This document shows, piece after piece, positions 52,637 to 62,625 of a stretch of DNA of 64,000 nucleotides. The stretch's first letter is position 1. The number at the start of each line of letters is the position of its first letter. The translations under genes were made by a program, and so were the position numbers. The notes under the pieces were generated by a model. It was not told the origin of the DNA, ran no database searches, and saw only the letters and a list, made by a program, of their open reading frames with translations. Source of the DNA: CAUZIB01 sp963663925 (GTDB lineage Bacteria > Acidobacteriota > Vicinamibacteria > Vicinamibacterales > UBA8438); assembly GCA_965237405.1 (NCBI GenBank), contig OZ250139.1:2914001-2978000 (forward strand). Reading direction: 5' to 3'.

Positions 52637-52990
52637 ATGCTCGACCATCGATTTCCTGCCGTGACGAGCGTGCTCTCCGCTGGCTTGGCGGCGAGCTGCT
52701 GCATTCTTCCGATTGCGCTGATTGCAGCCGGCGTTGCCAGTGCCGGGCTCATGGTGTCCATGATGCGCTACGAATGGCTCACACTCCCGCTCGGTGTCGT
52801 CGGCCTGACGGGAGCGTTCGTCGTCTACATGCGCCGACAACGACAGTGCGCGACGACGGGTTGCCGGTTCGTCGGCCAGCGAGTTAATCAGGTCTTCCTT
52901 ATCCTCGGGACTATTGTCGTTGTGACGTCACTCCTCCTGCGCGTCTTTCCGTCCTGGACCAGTCGAATCGTCCAAGCCGTCATAGGATGA
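52637..52990 (+). CDS. merT: MerT-like mercuric transport membrane protein
   Basis: 117 residues from MLDHRFPAVTSVLSAGLAAS. The Cys pair in the first helix (SAGLAASCCILPIALIAAG) is the Hg-receiving site of MerT. Two further helices follow (LTLPLGVVGLTGAFVVYM and VFLILGTIVVVTSLLLRVF), with a cytoplasmic-type CATTGC loop between them, as in MerT. It imports Hg(II) for reduction by MerA, but no merA is in this window. It begins directly after the merP-like stop. The symbol is by family. Confidence 0.8.
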   Translation: MLDHRFPAVTSVLSAGLAASCCILPIALIAAGVASAGLMVSMMRYEWLTLPLGVVGLTGAFVVYMRRQRQCATTGCRFVGQRVNQVFLILGTIVVVTSLLLRVFPSWTSRIVQAVIG

Positions 52991-53022
52991 ACGCAGCCGA
53001 CAAGCACAATCGCGTCAGTCGT

Positions 53023-53046
53023 GGGCGGTTCAACGGGGACGGGGGC
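53023..53046 (+). repeat. 24-bp direct repeat, right of the mercury-type cassette
   Basis: Identical to 49702-49725. It starts 33 bases after the merT-like stop. The distance between the copies is 3.3 kb. Confidence 0.7.
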
Positions 53047-53183
53047 TACGCCTCAACGAGATGCGCGTCATCGGCCTCGTAGCGCAGGATGCGTTTGGCC
53101 TCGTCGAGATGCGCTAAAAGGAACGCACGATCCCTGGGCGTCAGAATGCCCTGCGGCGTGATGTCGAACCCGGTCTCGGTCAC
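53046..53183 (-). CDS. Possible small protein (45 residues)
   Basis: From GTG the frame reads TETGFDITPQGILTPRDRAF, then LLAHLDEAKRILRYEADDAH, with normal residue balance. Upstream in frame lies a stop, and no good ribosome-binding site is present. It may be the end of a truncated gene, since its stop lies at the edge of the 24-bp repeat. Confidence 0.3.
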   Translation of the reverse strand: MTETGFDITPQGILTPRDRAFLLAHLDEAKRILRYEADDAHLVEA

Positions 53184-53268
53184 GTCGAGGCGACTTCGCG
53201 GGACCCTCTGCTAATAAGTATGATCGGAGCATCATGGAGATACCCGAACCAGTGTGTTGAGACGCCGC

Positions 53269-54138
53269 ATGATTGAAACCATTGTCACGCATCCCGGCGG
53301 CGCCCATAAAGACGACCTCCTGGCCGTCTGCGTACTCATAGCCCGGCACCGGGCCCCGGTGTTCCGGCGAGACCCCACCGACGACGACCTCGATGACGCG
53401 TCTGTAGCGGTCGTCGATATCGGTGGAAGCCACGACCCGGCGAAGTCCAACTTCGACCACCATCATTTCGACCGCGAGCACCCGCCCACCTGCGCGCTGA
53501 GCCTTGTGCTGCAACATCTCGGCCTCTACGAAGACGCGCTGCATTTCTGCGATTGGCTCGAGACTGCCGAGTGGTTGGATGGCCGCGGTCCCAACAAGAC
53601 GGCCGAATGGCTTGGTGTCCCTCGTAAAGCGATCTCGCAGCTCAACTCGCCCATCGACATGGCGTTGCTTCGGCGCTTCGCCCAATCGCCGTCGCATCAG
53701 CCGGGCGAGGCGCTGTACGAGTTCATGCGGATGGTGGGTGACGATCTATTGACGCACCTACACACTGCCCGGGAGCGAATCGCGTTCGCCGCCGCTCACG
53801 TCGAGCGGTGGTCGATTCCGCATGCGGGCGAGACGATCGAGGCGCTGTTTCTTCCGCGCACGGATCCGGGCAGCGACGAGCCGAGCACGGCGGTGGGCAA
53901 CTACATTCGGTCCGAGGGTCTCGGCGAAGTCATTCAGGTCATCGTGTACCCAGACCGCCGCGGCGAGGGATACGGCATCGGACGCTATGAGGACCATCCT
54001 CGTTTCGACTTCTCACGCGTGCAGCAAGAGCCGGACGTGCACTTCGCGCACAAGAGCGGATTCATGTGTAAGACGACGGCCACCGACCCCGACCGGTTGC
54101 GGGCGTTAATCGCGGGGGCCCAGGTCGACGTCACCTAG
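53269..54138 (+). CDS. MYG1/UPF0160-family predicted metal-dependent hydrolase
   Basis: 289 residues from MIETIVTHPGGAHKDDLLAV. The DHH-like metal motifs are THPGGAHKDD, VAVVDIGGSHDPAKSNFDHH with the D-H-H, and a late GDDLLTHLHTARER. Eukaryotic MYG1 is a 3'-5' RNA exonuclease; bacterial members are uncharacterised and probably also phosphoesterases. Cytosolic. Monocistronic on the plus strand. Confidence 0.85.
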   Translation: MIETIVTHPGGAHKDDLLAVCVLIARHRAPVFRRDPTDDDLDDASVAVVDIGGSHDPAKSNFDHHHFDREHPPTCALSLVLQHLGLYEDALHFCDWLETAEWLDGRGPNKTAEWLGVPRKAISQLNSPIDMALLRRFAQSPSHQPGEALYEFMRMVGDDLLTHLHTARERIAFAAAHVERWSIPHAGETIEALFLPRTDPGSDEPSTAVGNYIRSEGLGEVIQVIVYPDRRGEGYGIGRYEDHPRFDFSRVQQEPDVHFAHKSGFMCKTTATDPDRLRALIAGAQVDVT

Positions 54139-54206
54139 CGGCATCATCGTCACGGAATGAAGGTACTTCTCCCGCCCTCTTCCCCCCGCGCCATCCGTCA
54201 AACCGT

Positions 54207-54416
54207 CAGTTGGTCCGTCTCGTGCTCTATCCTGGTGAGGGGCACGGCAATGCCAAGTCGGCGGTAAGGTTTGACTACGTGCTTCGGGCACTGCACTGAA
54301 TGGAGCACTACCTGCAAGGCGAGGGTGGCGATCCGCCCGATCTCAATCTGGATTACGCCAAGCTCCTACCGTGGATCCACGAGGCGTCTGAAGGTGATCA
54401 GGCTGAATCCAAGTAA
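54207..54416 (+). pseudogene. S9 prolyl-oligopeptidase-like protein, C-terminal remnant with UGA
   Basis: The frame reads LVRLVLYPGEGHGNAKSAVR with the catalytic His, then FDYVLRALH, TGA at 54297-54299, and in the same frame MEHYLQGEGGDPPDLNLDY, ending at TAA. S9 peptidases usually have Trp at the UGA position (L-x-W-x-E-H-Y-L). The catalytic Ser and Asp parts are gone. The rest of 54139-54543 shows no gene. Confidence 0.75.
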
Positions 54417-54543
54417 CCACCTTTGTCTACCCTCTGTTTAACCCGTGCTTCCATTCGTTTGAAGTTTGTAACTCATTTAATAGCATAGGATTACGACGTT
54501 CATGGTCTTTGACTTGGCGGGCCTTTGACAATAGGCTATTGCC

Positions 54544-56901
54544 GTGAGGGTTAGGGGCTTGGTCTTGGTCTCGGCGCTGTGTGTGTGCCTCCAGCCAGGG
54601 TTGTTGGCGCAGGGTCGGTCGCCAGCCCTGTCCAGCCATCGTGCGCTGATCGATCGCTACTGCGTCACCTGCCACAGCGAAAGACGGAAAACCGCTGGCT
54701 TGAGTCTGAAACAGATCGACATCGCCCACGTTGGTGAAGATGGTCAGTTATGGGAAAAGGTCGTGCGAAAGCTTCGCACGGGGGCCATGCCGCCTTCCGA
54801 CCGACCGCAGCCTTCAACTGAAGACCGCATGGCACTGCTATCGTGGCTGGAGACGTCGCTTGACGAAGCGGCAGCCGCGAAACCGAATCCGGGCCGAACG
54901 GAGACATTGCGGCGACTCAACCGAACGGAATACCAGAACTCCATCAGGGACCTATTGGCTCTCGACATCGACGCCAAGTCGTTCTTGCCACTAGACGAAA
55001 GCGGCCACGGCTTCGACAATGTCACGGTAGGCGACCTTTCGCCAACGCTTCTGGACCGCTATATTTCAGCCGCGCAGAAAATCAGCCGACTGGCGATTGG
55101 CAGCACGCAAACGTCACTGCAAAGCGAGGTCATTCGCGTGGCGGGTGACGTCACACAAGAGGAGCATGTTCCAGGCCTCCCAATCGGGACCCGCGGCGGG
55201 ATAGTGGTTCCGTTCACCTTCGCACAGGACGGCGACTATGAGGTTCAGATCCGGCTAGCGCGCAATCGGACTGGGTACGTCGGCGGCTTGAGAGAGCCGG
55301 GAGCACACGAGTTGGAGCTGCTACTCGATCGGCGCAGTGTCGCGACGTTCAAAGTTGAAAAACCTCCAGACGGTGAAGACCATTTGCGCGTCGACGGGCA
55401 CTTGAAGGCACGGATTTCCGTCATGGCCGGTCCACATGATCTGGGCGTCACGTTCCTGAAGCGCTCATCTTCACTAATCGAAACGGAGCGTCAGCCGCTG
55501 CTGTCGCATTTCAACGAGACTCGGCATCCTCGTCTAACGCCCGGGGTCTACGAGATCTCCGTTACTGGGCCCTATGCTGCGACAGGCGCCGACGATACCC
55601 CGAGCCGGCGTCGGATCTTTGTGTGTCGGCCCGCCAAGCCGACCGAGGAAGATGAAGAGCCGTGCGCAAGAGAGATTTTGTCGACGCTCATGCGGCGGGC
55701 CTATCGCCGATCGATCGCCGAGGCAGATCTGGTAGGACCGATGGACTTCTACCGGGATGCACGGACCGAGACCGATTTCGATGCCGGTATAGGGAAGGCC
55801 CTCAGCGCCGTGCTCATGAACCCGGCCTTTTTGTTCCGCGTGGAGTCGGATCCGGATCTGGTCGTGTCGGGAACCGCCTACCGGATCGGCGATATCGAAC
55901 TCGCATCCCGGCTGGCGTTTTTTCTATGGAGCAGCATTCCCGACGACGAGCTTCTCGATGCGGCGATACGGGGCGAACTCAGCCGGCCCGACGAGCTAGA
56001 GCGACAGGCTCGTAGGATGCTTGCGGATCCGCGGGCATACAATTTGGCCACTAACTTCGTCGGTCAGTGGCTCCGCCTACGCAATCTCGAGGCGGTGAGC
56101 CCGAATGTGCGTCTCTATCCCGACTTTGACGACAACCTTCGTCAGGCGTTCCGCACCGAGACCGAGCTTTTCGTCGACAGCGTTCTTCGCGAAGACCGGA
56201 GTGTGCTCGACCTGCTTAAGGCCGACTACACATTCCTCAACGAGCGCTTGGCAAAACATTACGGGATTCCGAACGTGTACGGAAGTCGCTTTCGGCGGGT
56301 GTCGATCGGGGAAGACAGCAAGCGCGGCGGATTGCTTCGGCACGGCAGCGTTCTGGCTGTCACGTCCTACGCCACGCGGACGTCGCCGGTGATTCGTGGG
56401 GTGTGGGTCCTGGATAACATTTTCGGTGCGCCCCCGCCACCGCCTCTCCCGAATGTACCGGCACTTGAGGAGAATTCGGTCGCCGCCAATCTCCCGATGC
56501 GGGAGCGACTGCGCGCCCATCGCAACAGCCCGGTGTGTTCAAGCTGTCACCGAACGATTGACCCCGTCGGCTTTGCGCTCGAGAACTTCGACGCGGTCGG
56601 TCGCTGGAGGGATCACGTGGGTGACACAGGGCCCGTTGACGTGTCGGGAGCGTTACCTGGTGTGGGTGAGTTCAACGGGGTCGATGGACTCGAGGCGGGG
56701 TTGCTCAGCCGTCCAGATCTGTTCGCCGGAACACTGACGGAGAAACTGCTTACGTTTGCGTTGGGACGGGGTGTCGAGTACTACGATGCCCCAGCGATCC
56801 GAAAGATTCTCCGCGATGCCGAGCCAAATAGATATCGCTTATCGTCGCTTGTACTGGGTATCATCAAGAGCGTGCCGTTTCAGATGAGGACATCCAGATG
56901 A
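54544..56901 (+). CDS. Exported DUF1587/1592/1588/1585 haem-binding protein
   Basis: 785 residues from GTG with a signal peptide (LVLVSALCVCLQPGLLAQ). A c-type haem site RYCVTCHSE lies near residue 40. DUF1587 (LRRLNRTEYQNSIRDLLALD), DUF1595, DUF1592 (LASRLAFFLWSSIPDDELLD), DUF1588 (RGGLLRHGSVLAVTSYATRT and CSSCHRTIDPVGFALENFD) and DUF1585 (LLTFALGRGVEYYD) follow in order. Frequent in Planctomycetes and Acidobacteria; the role may be oxidation of polymers. The next gene (DUF1552) overlaps by 4 bp, the standard pair. Confidence 0.92.
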   Translation: MRVRGLVLVSALCVCLQPGLLAQGRSPALSSHRALIDRYCVTCHSERRKTAGLSLKQIDIAHVGEDGQLWEKVVRKLRTGAMPPSDRPQPSTEDRMALLSWLETSLDEAAAAKPNPGRTETLRRLNRTEYQNSIRDLLALDIDAKSFLPLDESGHGFDNVTVGDLSPTLLDRYISAAQKISRLAIGSTQTSLQSEVIRVAGDVTQEEHVPGLPIGTRGGIVVPFTFAQDGDYEVQIRLARNRTGYVGGLREPGAHELELLLDRRSVATFKVEKPPDGEDHLRVDGHLKARISVMAGPHDLGVTFLKRSSSLIETERQPLLSHFNETRHPRLTPGVYEISVTGPYAATGADDTPSRRRIFVCRPAKPTEEDEEPCAREILSTLMRRAYRRSIAEADLVGPMDFYRDARTETDFDAGIGKALSAVLMNPAFLFRVESDPDLVVSGTAYRIGDIELASRLAFFLWSSIPDDELLDAAIRGELSRPDELERQARRMLADPRAYNLATNFVGQWLRLRNLEAVSPNVRLYPDFDDNLRQAFRTETELFVDSVLREDRSVLDLLKADYTFLNERLAKHYGIPNVYGSRFRRVSIGEDSKRGGLLRHGSVLAVTSYATRTSPVIRGVWVLDNIFGAPPPPPLPNVPALEENSVAANLPMRERLRAHRNSPVCSSCHRTIDPVGFALENFDAVGRWRDHVGDTGPVDVSGALPGVGEFNGVDGLEAGLLSRPDLFAGTLTEKLLTFALGRGVEYYDAPAIRKILRDAEPNRYRLSSLVLGIIKSVPFQMRTSR

Positions 56902-58241
56902 TCGTAACAAAGAAAGCGCTGCCGAGGCGTACGTTCCTTCGAGGGTTACAGGCCACTCTGGCGTTGCCATTACTCGACGCAATGATTCCTGCAGCGACGG
57001 TGCTGGCCAAGACACCGGCTAAGCCCGTACCTAGACTCGGTTACGTGTTCGTCCCGATGGGGTGCGACCACGCCCGCTGGACGCCACCCGGCGAGGGTAC
57101 GCTCCGGGAGCTATCTCCCATACTTGGCCCGTTGGCATCGGTGCGAGATCAATTGACGGTCGTGACTAACCTTGAGTTGGAGAATTCCTATCCAGGTACC
57201 CACGACACGTCGAACTCGGGCTTCTTGAGCGCGGCGTTTGCCAAGCACACTGAGAGTTCTGATTACTACCTGGGTACGACGGCTGATCAGCTTGCGGTAA
57301 AACAGATCGGTCAAGCAACACAGCTGCCATCGCTTGAACTGTCGATGGACCTCGATCCGCTCGCTGGAGTGTGTAACAACGGCTACGCGTGCGTCTATCA
57401 GAATTGCCTTTCCTGGTCTTCGCCGACGACACCGTTACCCTCCGAGGCGCATCCGCGCATTGTGTTTGAGCGTCTTTTCGGCGAGGGCGGTACTCCCGAG
57501 GAGCGCCGTGTGGCACTCAAAGAACGGGCGAGCCTACTCGACGCGTTTGGTGCGGACATTGCCCGTCTCAAGGGAGGCTTGGCCACGTCCGACCAGATTC
57601 GGATCGATCAGTATCTCGACAGCATTCGGGAGGTCGAACGTCAGATTCAGCGGGCTGAAACCGCGGCCATGGATAACCCCGAACCCGACCTGGATCGTCC
57701 GATGGGCGTTCCGGCCGCCTTTGCCGATCACGCCAAGCTAATGTTCGACCTGCAGGTCTTGGCGCTTCAGGGCGACATCACTCGGATCATCACGTTTCAG
57801 CTGACACGCGAGCTCAATAATCGCACGTATCCAGAAATTGGTGTGCCAGATCCGCATCATCCGACGAGTCATCACGGCAACGATCCAGAGAAGCTTGCCA
57901 AGATCGCTAAGATTAACACCTACCATGTTTCACTGTTCTCGCAGTTCCTTGAGAAGTTGAAAGCAATTCCAGATGGAGATGGTTCGCTCCTCGATCACAC
58001 CATCTACTTGTACGGTAGTGGGATTGGGAACCCGAGCCTGCACGATCACGAGAACCTTCCCATTCTTGTTGTTGGTGGGAACGGCCACGGACTGATGGGT
58101 GGACAGCATATTAAATATGCCGACCAGACTCCGTTGGCGAATCTCCACTTAACGTTGCTGGACCGGGTCGGTGTTCGCTTGGATTCGTTCGGTGATAGCA
58201 CCGGAAAGGTCAAAGACCTCTTTGATCCGGTATCGGTGTAA
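56898..58241 (+). CDS. Tat-exported DUF1552 protein
   Basis: 447 residues. PRRTFLRGLQATLALPLLDA at residues 9-28 is a twin-arginine signal. The body has the family blocks RLGYVFVPMGCDHARWTPPG, SLELSMDLDPLAGVCNNGY, LDSIREVERQIQRAE and YLYGSGIGNPSLHDHENLPI, followed by VVGGNGHGLMGGQHI. These resemble the sulfatase-like DUF1501 class. It is always paired with the DUF1592-type gene that overlaps it; both probably form a periplasmic complex. Confidence 0.92.
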   Translation: MIVTKKALPRRTFLRGLQATLALPLLDAMIPAATVLAKTPAKPVPRLGYVFVPMGCDHARWTPPGEGTLRELSPILGPLASVRDQLTVVTNLELENSYPGTHDTSNSGFLSAAFAKHTESSDYYLGTTADQLAVKQIGQATQLPSLELSMDLDPLAGVCNNGYACVYQNCLSWSSPTTPLPSEAHPRIVFERLFGEGGTPEERRVALKERASLLDAFGADIARLKGGLATSDQIRIDQYLDSIREVERQIQRAETAAMDNPEPDLDRPMGVPAAFADHAKLMFDLQVLALQGDITRIITFQLTRELNNRTYPEIGVPDPHHPTSHHGNDPEKLAKIAKINTYHVSLFSQFLEKLKAIPDGDGSLLDHTIYLYGSGIGNPSLHDHENLPILVVGGNGHGLMGGQHIKYADQTPLANLHLTLLDRVGVRLDSFGDSTGKVKDLFDPVSV

Positions 58242-58288
58242 CTGGGTTACTAGTAGGCGTCTATTACAGGCTGTAGGAGAGATGACAC

Positions 58289-59854
58289 ATGCAACTGGGG
58301 GGTATCCTGGGGCTCTTCATCAGAGTATTTAGTCTGGTTCTCGTGTTGCTATCTGGCCTGGTTGGAATGGCCAGCGCCGTCGGGGATACGACGCTCGCCG
58401 ACGCTGCTGAACACAGGGATACGGTGCTGATTCGGACCTTGCTCAATAGCGAGGTGGACGTAAACGCCCCGCAGGTTGATGGTATGACCGCTCTGCACTG
58501 GGCGGTTTACCATGACGACGCTGAGATGACTCAGCTACTAGTTGAGTCCGGAGCCGATCCGAATGTCACAAACCGCTACGGCGTACCTCCTCTTTCGCTT
58601 GGAGCGACGAACGGTCACGCAGCCATTGTTCGACTTCTACTTAGCGCTGGCGCCAACGTAAACGGGTCGCTGTCGGGTGGAGAAACCATCCTCATGACCG
58701 CGTCGCGAACAGGGAGTCTCGAAGTGGTTCAAGCGCTCCTCGCGACGGGAGCTGATCCCAACGCTCGAGAGCAACGCGATCAAACGGTGCTGATGTGGGC
58801 TGCCGCTGAGGGGCACGCGGCGATTGTTCGTGTCCTTGTCGATGCTGGTGCTGATATCCACACGCAACTTAAGTCTGGATTCACTCCGATGTTCTTTGCT
58901 GTTCGTGAAGGTCACATTGATACTGTAAGGACGTTTCTTGATCTAGGTGTTGATGTAAATGCCCTTCTCGTTCGGGCAAAAGAAGGGCAAGATCCTCAAG
59001 TAAATAACGCAAGTTATAAACCTGTTGACGATGGTATAAGTCCACTCCTACTTGCTGTTAGGAATGGTCATTTCGAGCTCGCGATTGATCTGGTTGAGGC
59101 GGGGGCGGATCCAAACGATCAGCGCACGGGATTCACGCCGCTCCACACAATGAGCTGGGTGCGGAAGCCCGATGCCAGTGATCGTGGAGACCCGCCTCCG
59201 ATTGGGTCGGGTAGTGTAACTGGCCTTGAGTTCGTCCGGAAGCTCGTTGCGGTTGGGGCGGATGTGGACGCGCGTTTAGCCGAAGGCGTACGACGTCCAC
59301 CACACACGGCATCGAGCCTTGGAAGGCAAGGGGCGACGCCGTTTCTCATGGCTGCTGACAGAGGGGATATCGCTTGGATGCGGGTGCTCATTGAGCTGGG
59401 TGCAGATCCGTTCCTCCCGAACGCGCAGAACACAACATCGTTGATGGCTGCGGCGGGTTTCGGCACGACGGCTCCACTTGAGGAGGCCGGGACGGAGCTT
59501 GAAGCGCTAGAAGCGGTGCAGCTGCTTCTGGAACTTGGTTCGGATATCAACGCGGTGAACAATCACGGCGACACCGCCATGCATGGCGCAGCGTTCGGTA
59601 ATTATCCAAAAGTCGTTAAGCTACTTGCGGACAGTGGAGCCGACCCCGAAGTCTGGAGACAAAAGAACAAACGGGGATTGACGCCGCTGTTTATTGCCGA
59701 GGGTCACCGGGGGGGAGGTTTCAAGCTGTCGCGCCCGACCACGGACGCCGTCATGAACGTAATGCTTGCAGCCGGTCTTTCAACCGATGGGCCAAGACCC
59801 GAGGTTCGAGACATCTACGAGAAGCCGCCTGAGTCCCTCCCCCCCAAGCCCTAG
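58289..59854 (+). CDS. Exported ankyrin-repeat protein
   Basis: 521 residues with a signal peptide (VLVLLSGLVGMASAV). About ten ankyrin repeats are visible, e.g. DGMTALHWAVYHDDAEMTQL, YGVPPLSLGATNGHAAIVRL, GETILMTASRTGSLEVVQAL, DQTVLMWAAAEGHAAIVRVL and GDTAMHGAAFGNYPKVVKLL. It lies 47 bases after the DUF1552 gene, and DUF1592-DUF1552-ankyrin runs are common in Acidobacteriota, so a shared role is likely. Probably a protein-binding scaffold. Confidence 0.9.
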   Translation: MQLGGILGLFIRVFSLVLVLLSGLVGMASAVGDTTLADAAEHRDTVLIRTLLNSEVDVNAPQVDGMTALHWAVYHDDAEMTQLLVESGADPNVTNRYGVPPLSLGATNGHAAIVRLLLSAGANVNGSLSGGETILMTASRTGSLEVVQALLATGADPNAREQRDQTVLMWAAAEGHAAIVRVLVDAGADIHTQLKSGFTPMFFAVREGHIDTVRTFLDLGVDVNALLVRAKEGQDPQVNNASYKPVDDGISPLLLAVRNGHFELAIDLVEAGADPNDQRTGFTPLHTMSWVRKPDASDRGDPPPIGSGSVTGLEFVRKLVAVGADVDARLAEGVRRPPHTASSLGRQGATPFLMAADRGDIAWMRVLIELGADPFLPNAQNTTSLMAAAGFGTTAPLEEAGTELEALEAVQLLLELGSDINAVNNHGDTAMHGAAFGNYPKVVKLLADSGADPEVWRQKNKRGLTPLFIAEGHRGGGFKLSRPTTDAVMNVMLAAGLSTDGPRPEVRDIYEKPPESLPPKP

Positions 59855-60093
59855 GTAACGGCCCGAGAGGTCAAGCTTGTGCCATCGACGCGTTCTTGTT
59901 GATGGTTTTGTCGCCTTTCTTTTTTGTTCTTACAGTCAAGGTTCACCGAAACCTCCATCGGTGAAATGGCATGGTAACGGTGTGTGTTCCAGCGCGGGCG
60001 CTCATATCTTCGACCACGTGGGTACATACACGTCAGTCAAGACCGCGCAGGTGAGATCAGATAGGATTCTCCAACACCAGGGAGACGAAACTC

Positions 60094-60729
60094 ATGAAGA
60101 AATATGTCACGGAATTCATCGGGACCTTCTTTCTTGTGCTGACGATAGGACTCACTGCCGTTGAGGGTACCGAGTTTGCCCCGCTCGCGATTGGATGTGC
60201 GCTGATGGTGATGGTGTACATGGGAGGGCATGTGTCGGGTGCTCATTACAACCCTGCGGTGACAGTGGCGTGGTACTTGCGTGGAAAGTTTCCGACAGCA
60301 GAGATTGTTCCCTACATGCTTGCCCAGATAATCGGAGCGCTCAGCGCGGCGGCCATGGTGTGTGTGGTGACCGGGAGTTCGTTTGCGCCCACTCCAGCCG
60401 CGGACGCCAGCATCGTGGCGATCTTGTTGGTGGAGATCTTGTTCACCTTTGCGCTGGCCATTGTGATTCTTAATGTCGCGCCAAGCGAAGCGGTCCCAGG
60501 GAATTCGTTCTACGGTCTGGCAATTGGTTTCACCGTTGCAATGGGTGCGTTTGCAGGCGGTTCAATTTCTGGCGGCGCCTACAATCCGGCTGTTGGCATT
60601 GGGCCGACCGTGGTGAATGTGGCCACTGGCGCGGGGTCCTTTAGTGATTTGTGGTTCTATCTCGTGGGACCGCTTACTGGGGGTGCGTTGGCAGCAGCGG
60701 TGGTTCGATTACAACACGCGGAGGACTAG
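60094..60729 (+). CDS. Aquaporin/MIP-family channel
   Basis: 211 residues, six hydrophobic segments. The two pore motifs are HYNPAVTVAWYL (about residue 52) and AYNPAVGIGPTVV (about residue 165). The first helix has the MIP start (VTEFIGTFFLVLTIGLTAVE) with the typical E-x-x-GTF. Selectivity (water or glycerol) cannot be read safely. Inner membrane. The gene stands alone, 240 bp after the ankyrin gene. Confidence 0.93.
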   Translation: MKKYVTEFIGTFFLVLTIGLTAVEGTEFAPLAIGCALMVMVYMGGHVSGAHYNPAVTVAWYLRGKFPTAEIVPYMLAQIIGALSAAAMVCVVTGSSFAPTPAADASIVAILLVEILFTFALAIVILNVAPSEAVPGNSFYGLAIGFTVAMGAFAGGSISGGAYNPAVGIGPTVVNVATGAGSFSDLWFYLVGPLTGGALAAAVVRLQHAED

Positions 60730-60784
60730 CCTTCGAGCCCACCGACGGACCTCATAGGTTTCGTCGATTAAGGAGAGGTGAAGC

Positions 60785-62428
60785 ATGAACGTGCGACGGT
60801 CGGTCGATCGACGGATGTTTTTGGCCGGTACGGCTGGAGCCATGGCCGGGTCGTTCTTTAACCGATTTCCGCTGGAGGCGATGGTCGAACAGGGCGCCCC
60901 CCCGCCCGTTCAAGGATGGGACGCCGGCCTGATTCGGCATTTGCTTCCGACCGTAAGTGAGTCACGCATCCTGTTGAAGGTGTCGTTTGATCGACCGTTG
61001 TCGGCGCCGCCGACGTTGCGGGTGGATAGCACAGAGGTTACGGGACGTATGAACGACACGCTTGGGGAGTACTGGCAGTTCTACGCCGCTGACCTCGAGC
61101 CTGATCGACGGTATTCGCTGTCGCTCGTTGGCGGCAATGGTCGATCACTCTGCGAGCCATGGGATTTGTCGACGTTTCCGTCGCCAAATGCGCGCCCCGA
61201 GCGCTTTCGGGTACTTTTCTTTACTTGTGCTGGAGGCACCAGTGGAACGTATGAAGGCATTGGGCGGCGGTCTGGATTCCTACCGACCGAGATTCGGAAT
61301 CGGTTGCTGCGACGTGCACTGTCGTTCGAGCCGGATGCGGCGGTCGCGAATGGTGATCACATCTACTGGGATCTTCACACCTGGCTCGGGGACAACCCCG
61401 GTGAACTCAGCGCCGCCGCGCGGACTTCAAACTTTGATTTCTCGGCCACGGTTTTCGGTCACAGCAACGAAACTGCGATGAAAGCGGCGGCGGGGCCGCA
61501 GATTATACCGGTATACGGGTCAGACTTTCGCTCGACTCCGGTGTTCTTTCTACAGGATGACCACGACCACTTTGACAACGATTCATTAACCGATGAAGTT
61601 TCAAGTTTCCCGATTCCATGGTTCCAGATTCAGCTGGCCCGTGCGACCCAGCAGTTGTACTATCCGGAGTTTCTGCCCGATGGACCTCGGCCAGCCGGGC
61701 TTCCCTGGTCGTCCATGAGCGATCGTGGCGATCTTTCTGAGAGCTTCGGCACGATCCGGTACGGAAATCTCGCCGAGGTCCTGCTCTATGACGTGCGGCG
61801 AACCATGACGCTGGCTGGGCCGCATGCGCTCTTCGTGGATGCGCAGGTGGAGCAGTGGCTCGTTGATCGCACGCATTCGACTGACACGCGGCATCTGGTT
61901 CATGCCCCATCGAATCCCTGGGGATGGAGCGCGGGGAAGTGGGGTGAGTGGTATCCTGACATCCTCGATCGCGATGCTGGCAAGTTGACCACGGCTGTCA
62001 TCAAGCCGTACTGGCAGGAAGGATGGTTGAAGCAACACGACCGGCTGGCGCAGGCATTTGGTGAGAATGCCGAGCGCGCTGGGATTGTCGTCAGCGGTGA
62101 TCTCCACGCTATCGGCGTCGGGCGCATGCATCGCACGGGTCGAGTCAACTTGGCAGGTCGGCCAATTACCACCGTACTGAGCGGTCCGATTGGAACTTCC
62201 CCAACGGGCTTTCCTTCGGGTGTTCGTGGTGTGGGTGCGACGCCTCCTAATCACATCGATCTGGAAGAGTCGATGGCTCCTATTGAGGACCACGGCTTCA
62301 CGTTGGCCGATTTTCTGCCTGACCGGATCGTGCTGCGGCAATTCAGGTGGGATGCTGAACGTCAACCACTTGAGGCGATTGACCGGCTAGAGGCCTTCTA
62401 CACCACGGAGCTAAACGTTTCTGAGTGA
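60785..62428 (+). CDS. Tat-exported PhoD-like metallophosphatase
   Basis: 547 residues; SVDRRMFLAGTAGAMAGSFF is a twin-arginine signal. The PhoD-like metal sites are AVANGDHIYWDLHTW, VFFLQDDHDHFDNDSLTD and IVVSGDLHAIGVGRM. PhoD-like enzymes are periplasmic phosphodiesterases with Ca/Fe centres. AAGGAGAGG precedes the ATG. Confidence 0.85.
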   Translation: MNVRRSVDRRMFLAGTAGAMAGSFFNRFPLEAMVEQGAPPPVQGWDAGLIRHLLPTVSESRILLKVSFDRPLSAPPTLRVDSTEVTGRMNDTLGEYWQFYAADLEPDRRYSLSLVGGNGRSLCEPWDLSTFPSPNARPERFRVLFFTCAGGTSGTYEGIGRRSGFLPTEIRNRLLRRALSFEPDAAVANGDHIYWDLHTWLGDNPGELSAAARTSNFDFSATVFGHSNETAMKAAAGPQIIPVYGSDFRSTPVFFLQDDHDHFDNDSLTDEVSSFPIPWFQIQLARATQQLYYPEFLPDGPRPAGLPWSSMSDRGDLSESFGTIRYGNLAEVLLYDVRRTMTLAGPHALFVDAQVEQWLVDRTHSTDTRHLVHAPSNPWGWSAGKWGEWYPDILDRDAGKLTTAVIKPYWQEGWLKQHDRLAQAFGENAERAGIVVSGDLHAIGVGRMHRTGRVNLAGRPITTVLSGPIGTSPTGFPSGVRGVGATPPNHIDLEESMAPIEDHGFTLADFLPDRIVLRQFRWDAERQPLEAIDRLEAFYTTELNVSE

Positions 62429-62625
62429 GGTTGATCGTGACGCCGCGTACTCGGGTGTCAGGTGTCGGGTTGCCCGAGTTCACCTGTCAGTTCGCCACTG
62501 GCTCGTGACGAGTTATTAGGTCAACGACTGTACCGAAAACGGTCCGAACGCCCAACATGATGTGAGCATTCTTGGGCATAATGTCCGGAACATTGACACC
62601 GAGGACGAAATCCTGGAGTAAGACG

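Noticed and set aside
62449..62479. ACTCGGG/CCCGAGT hairpin after the PhoD-like gene as terminator
   Set aside because: The loop is long (17 bases), and no T-run follows.
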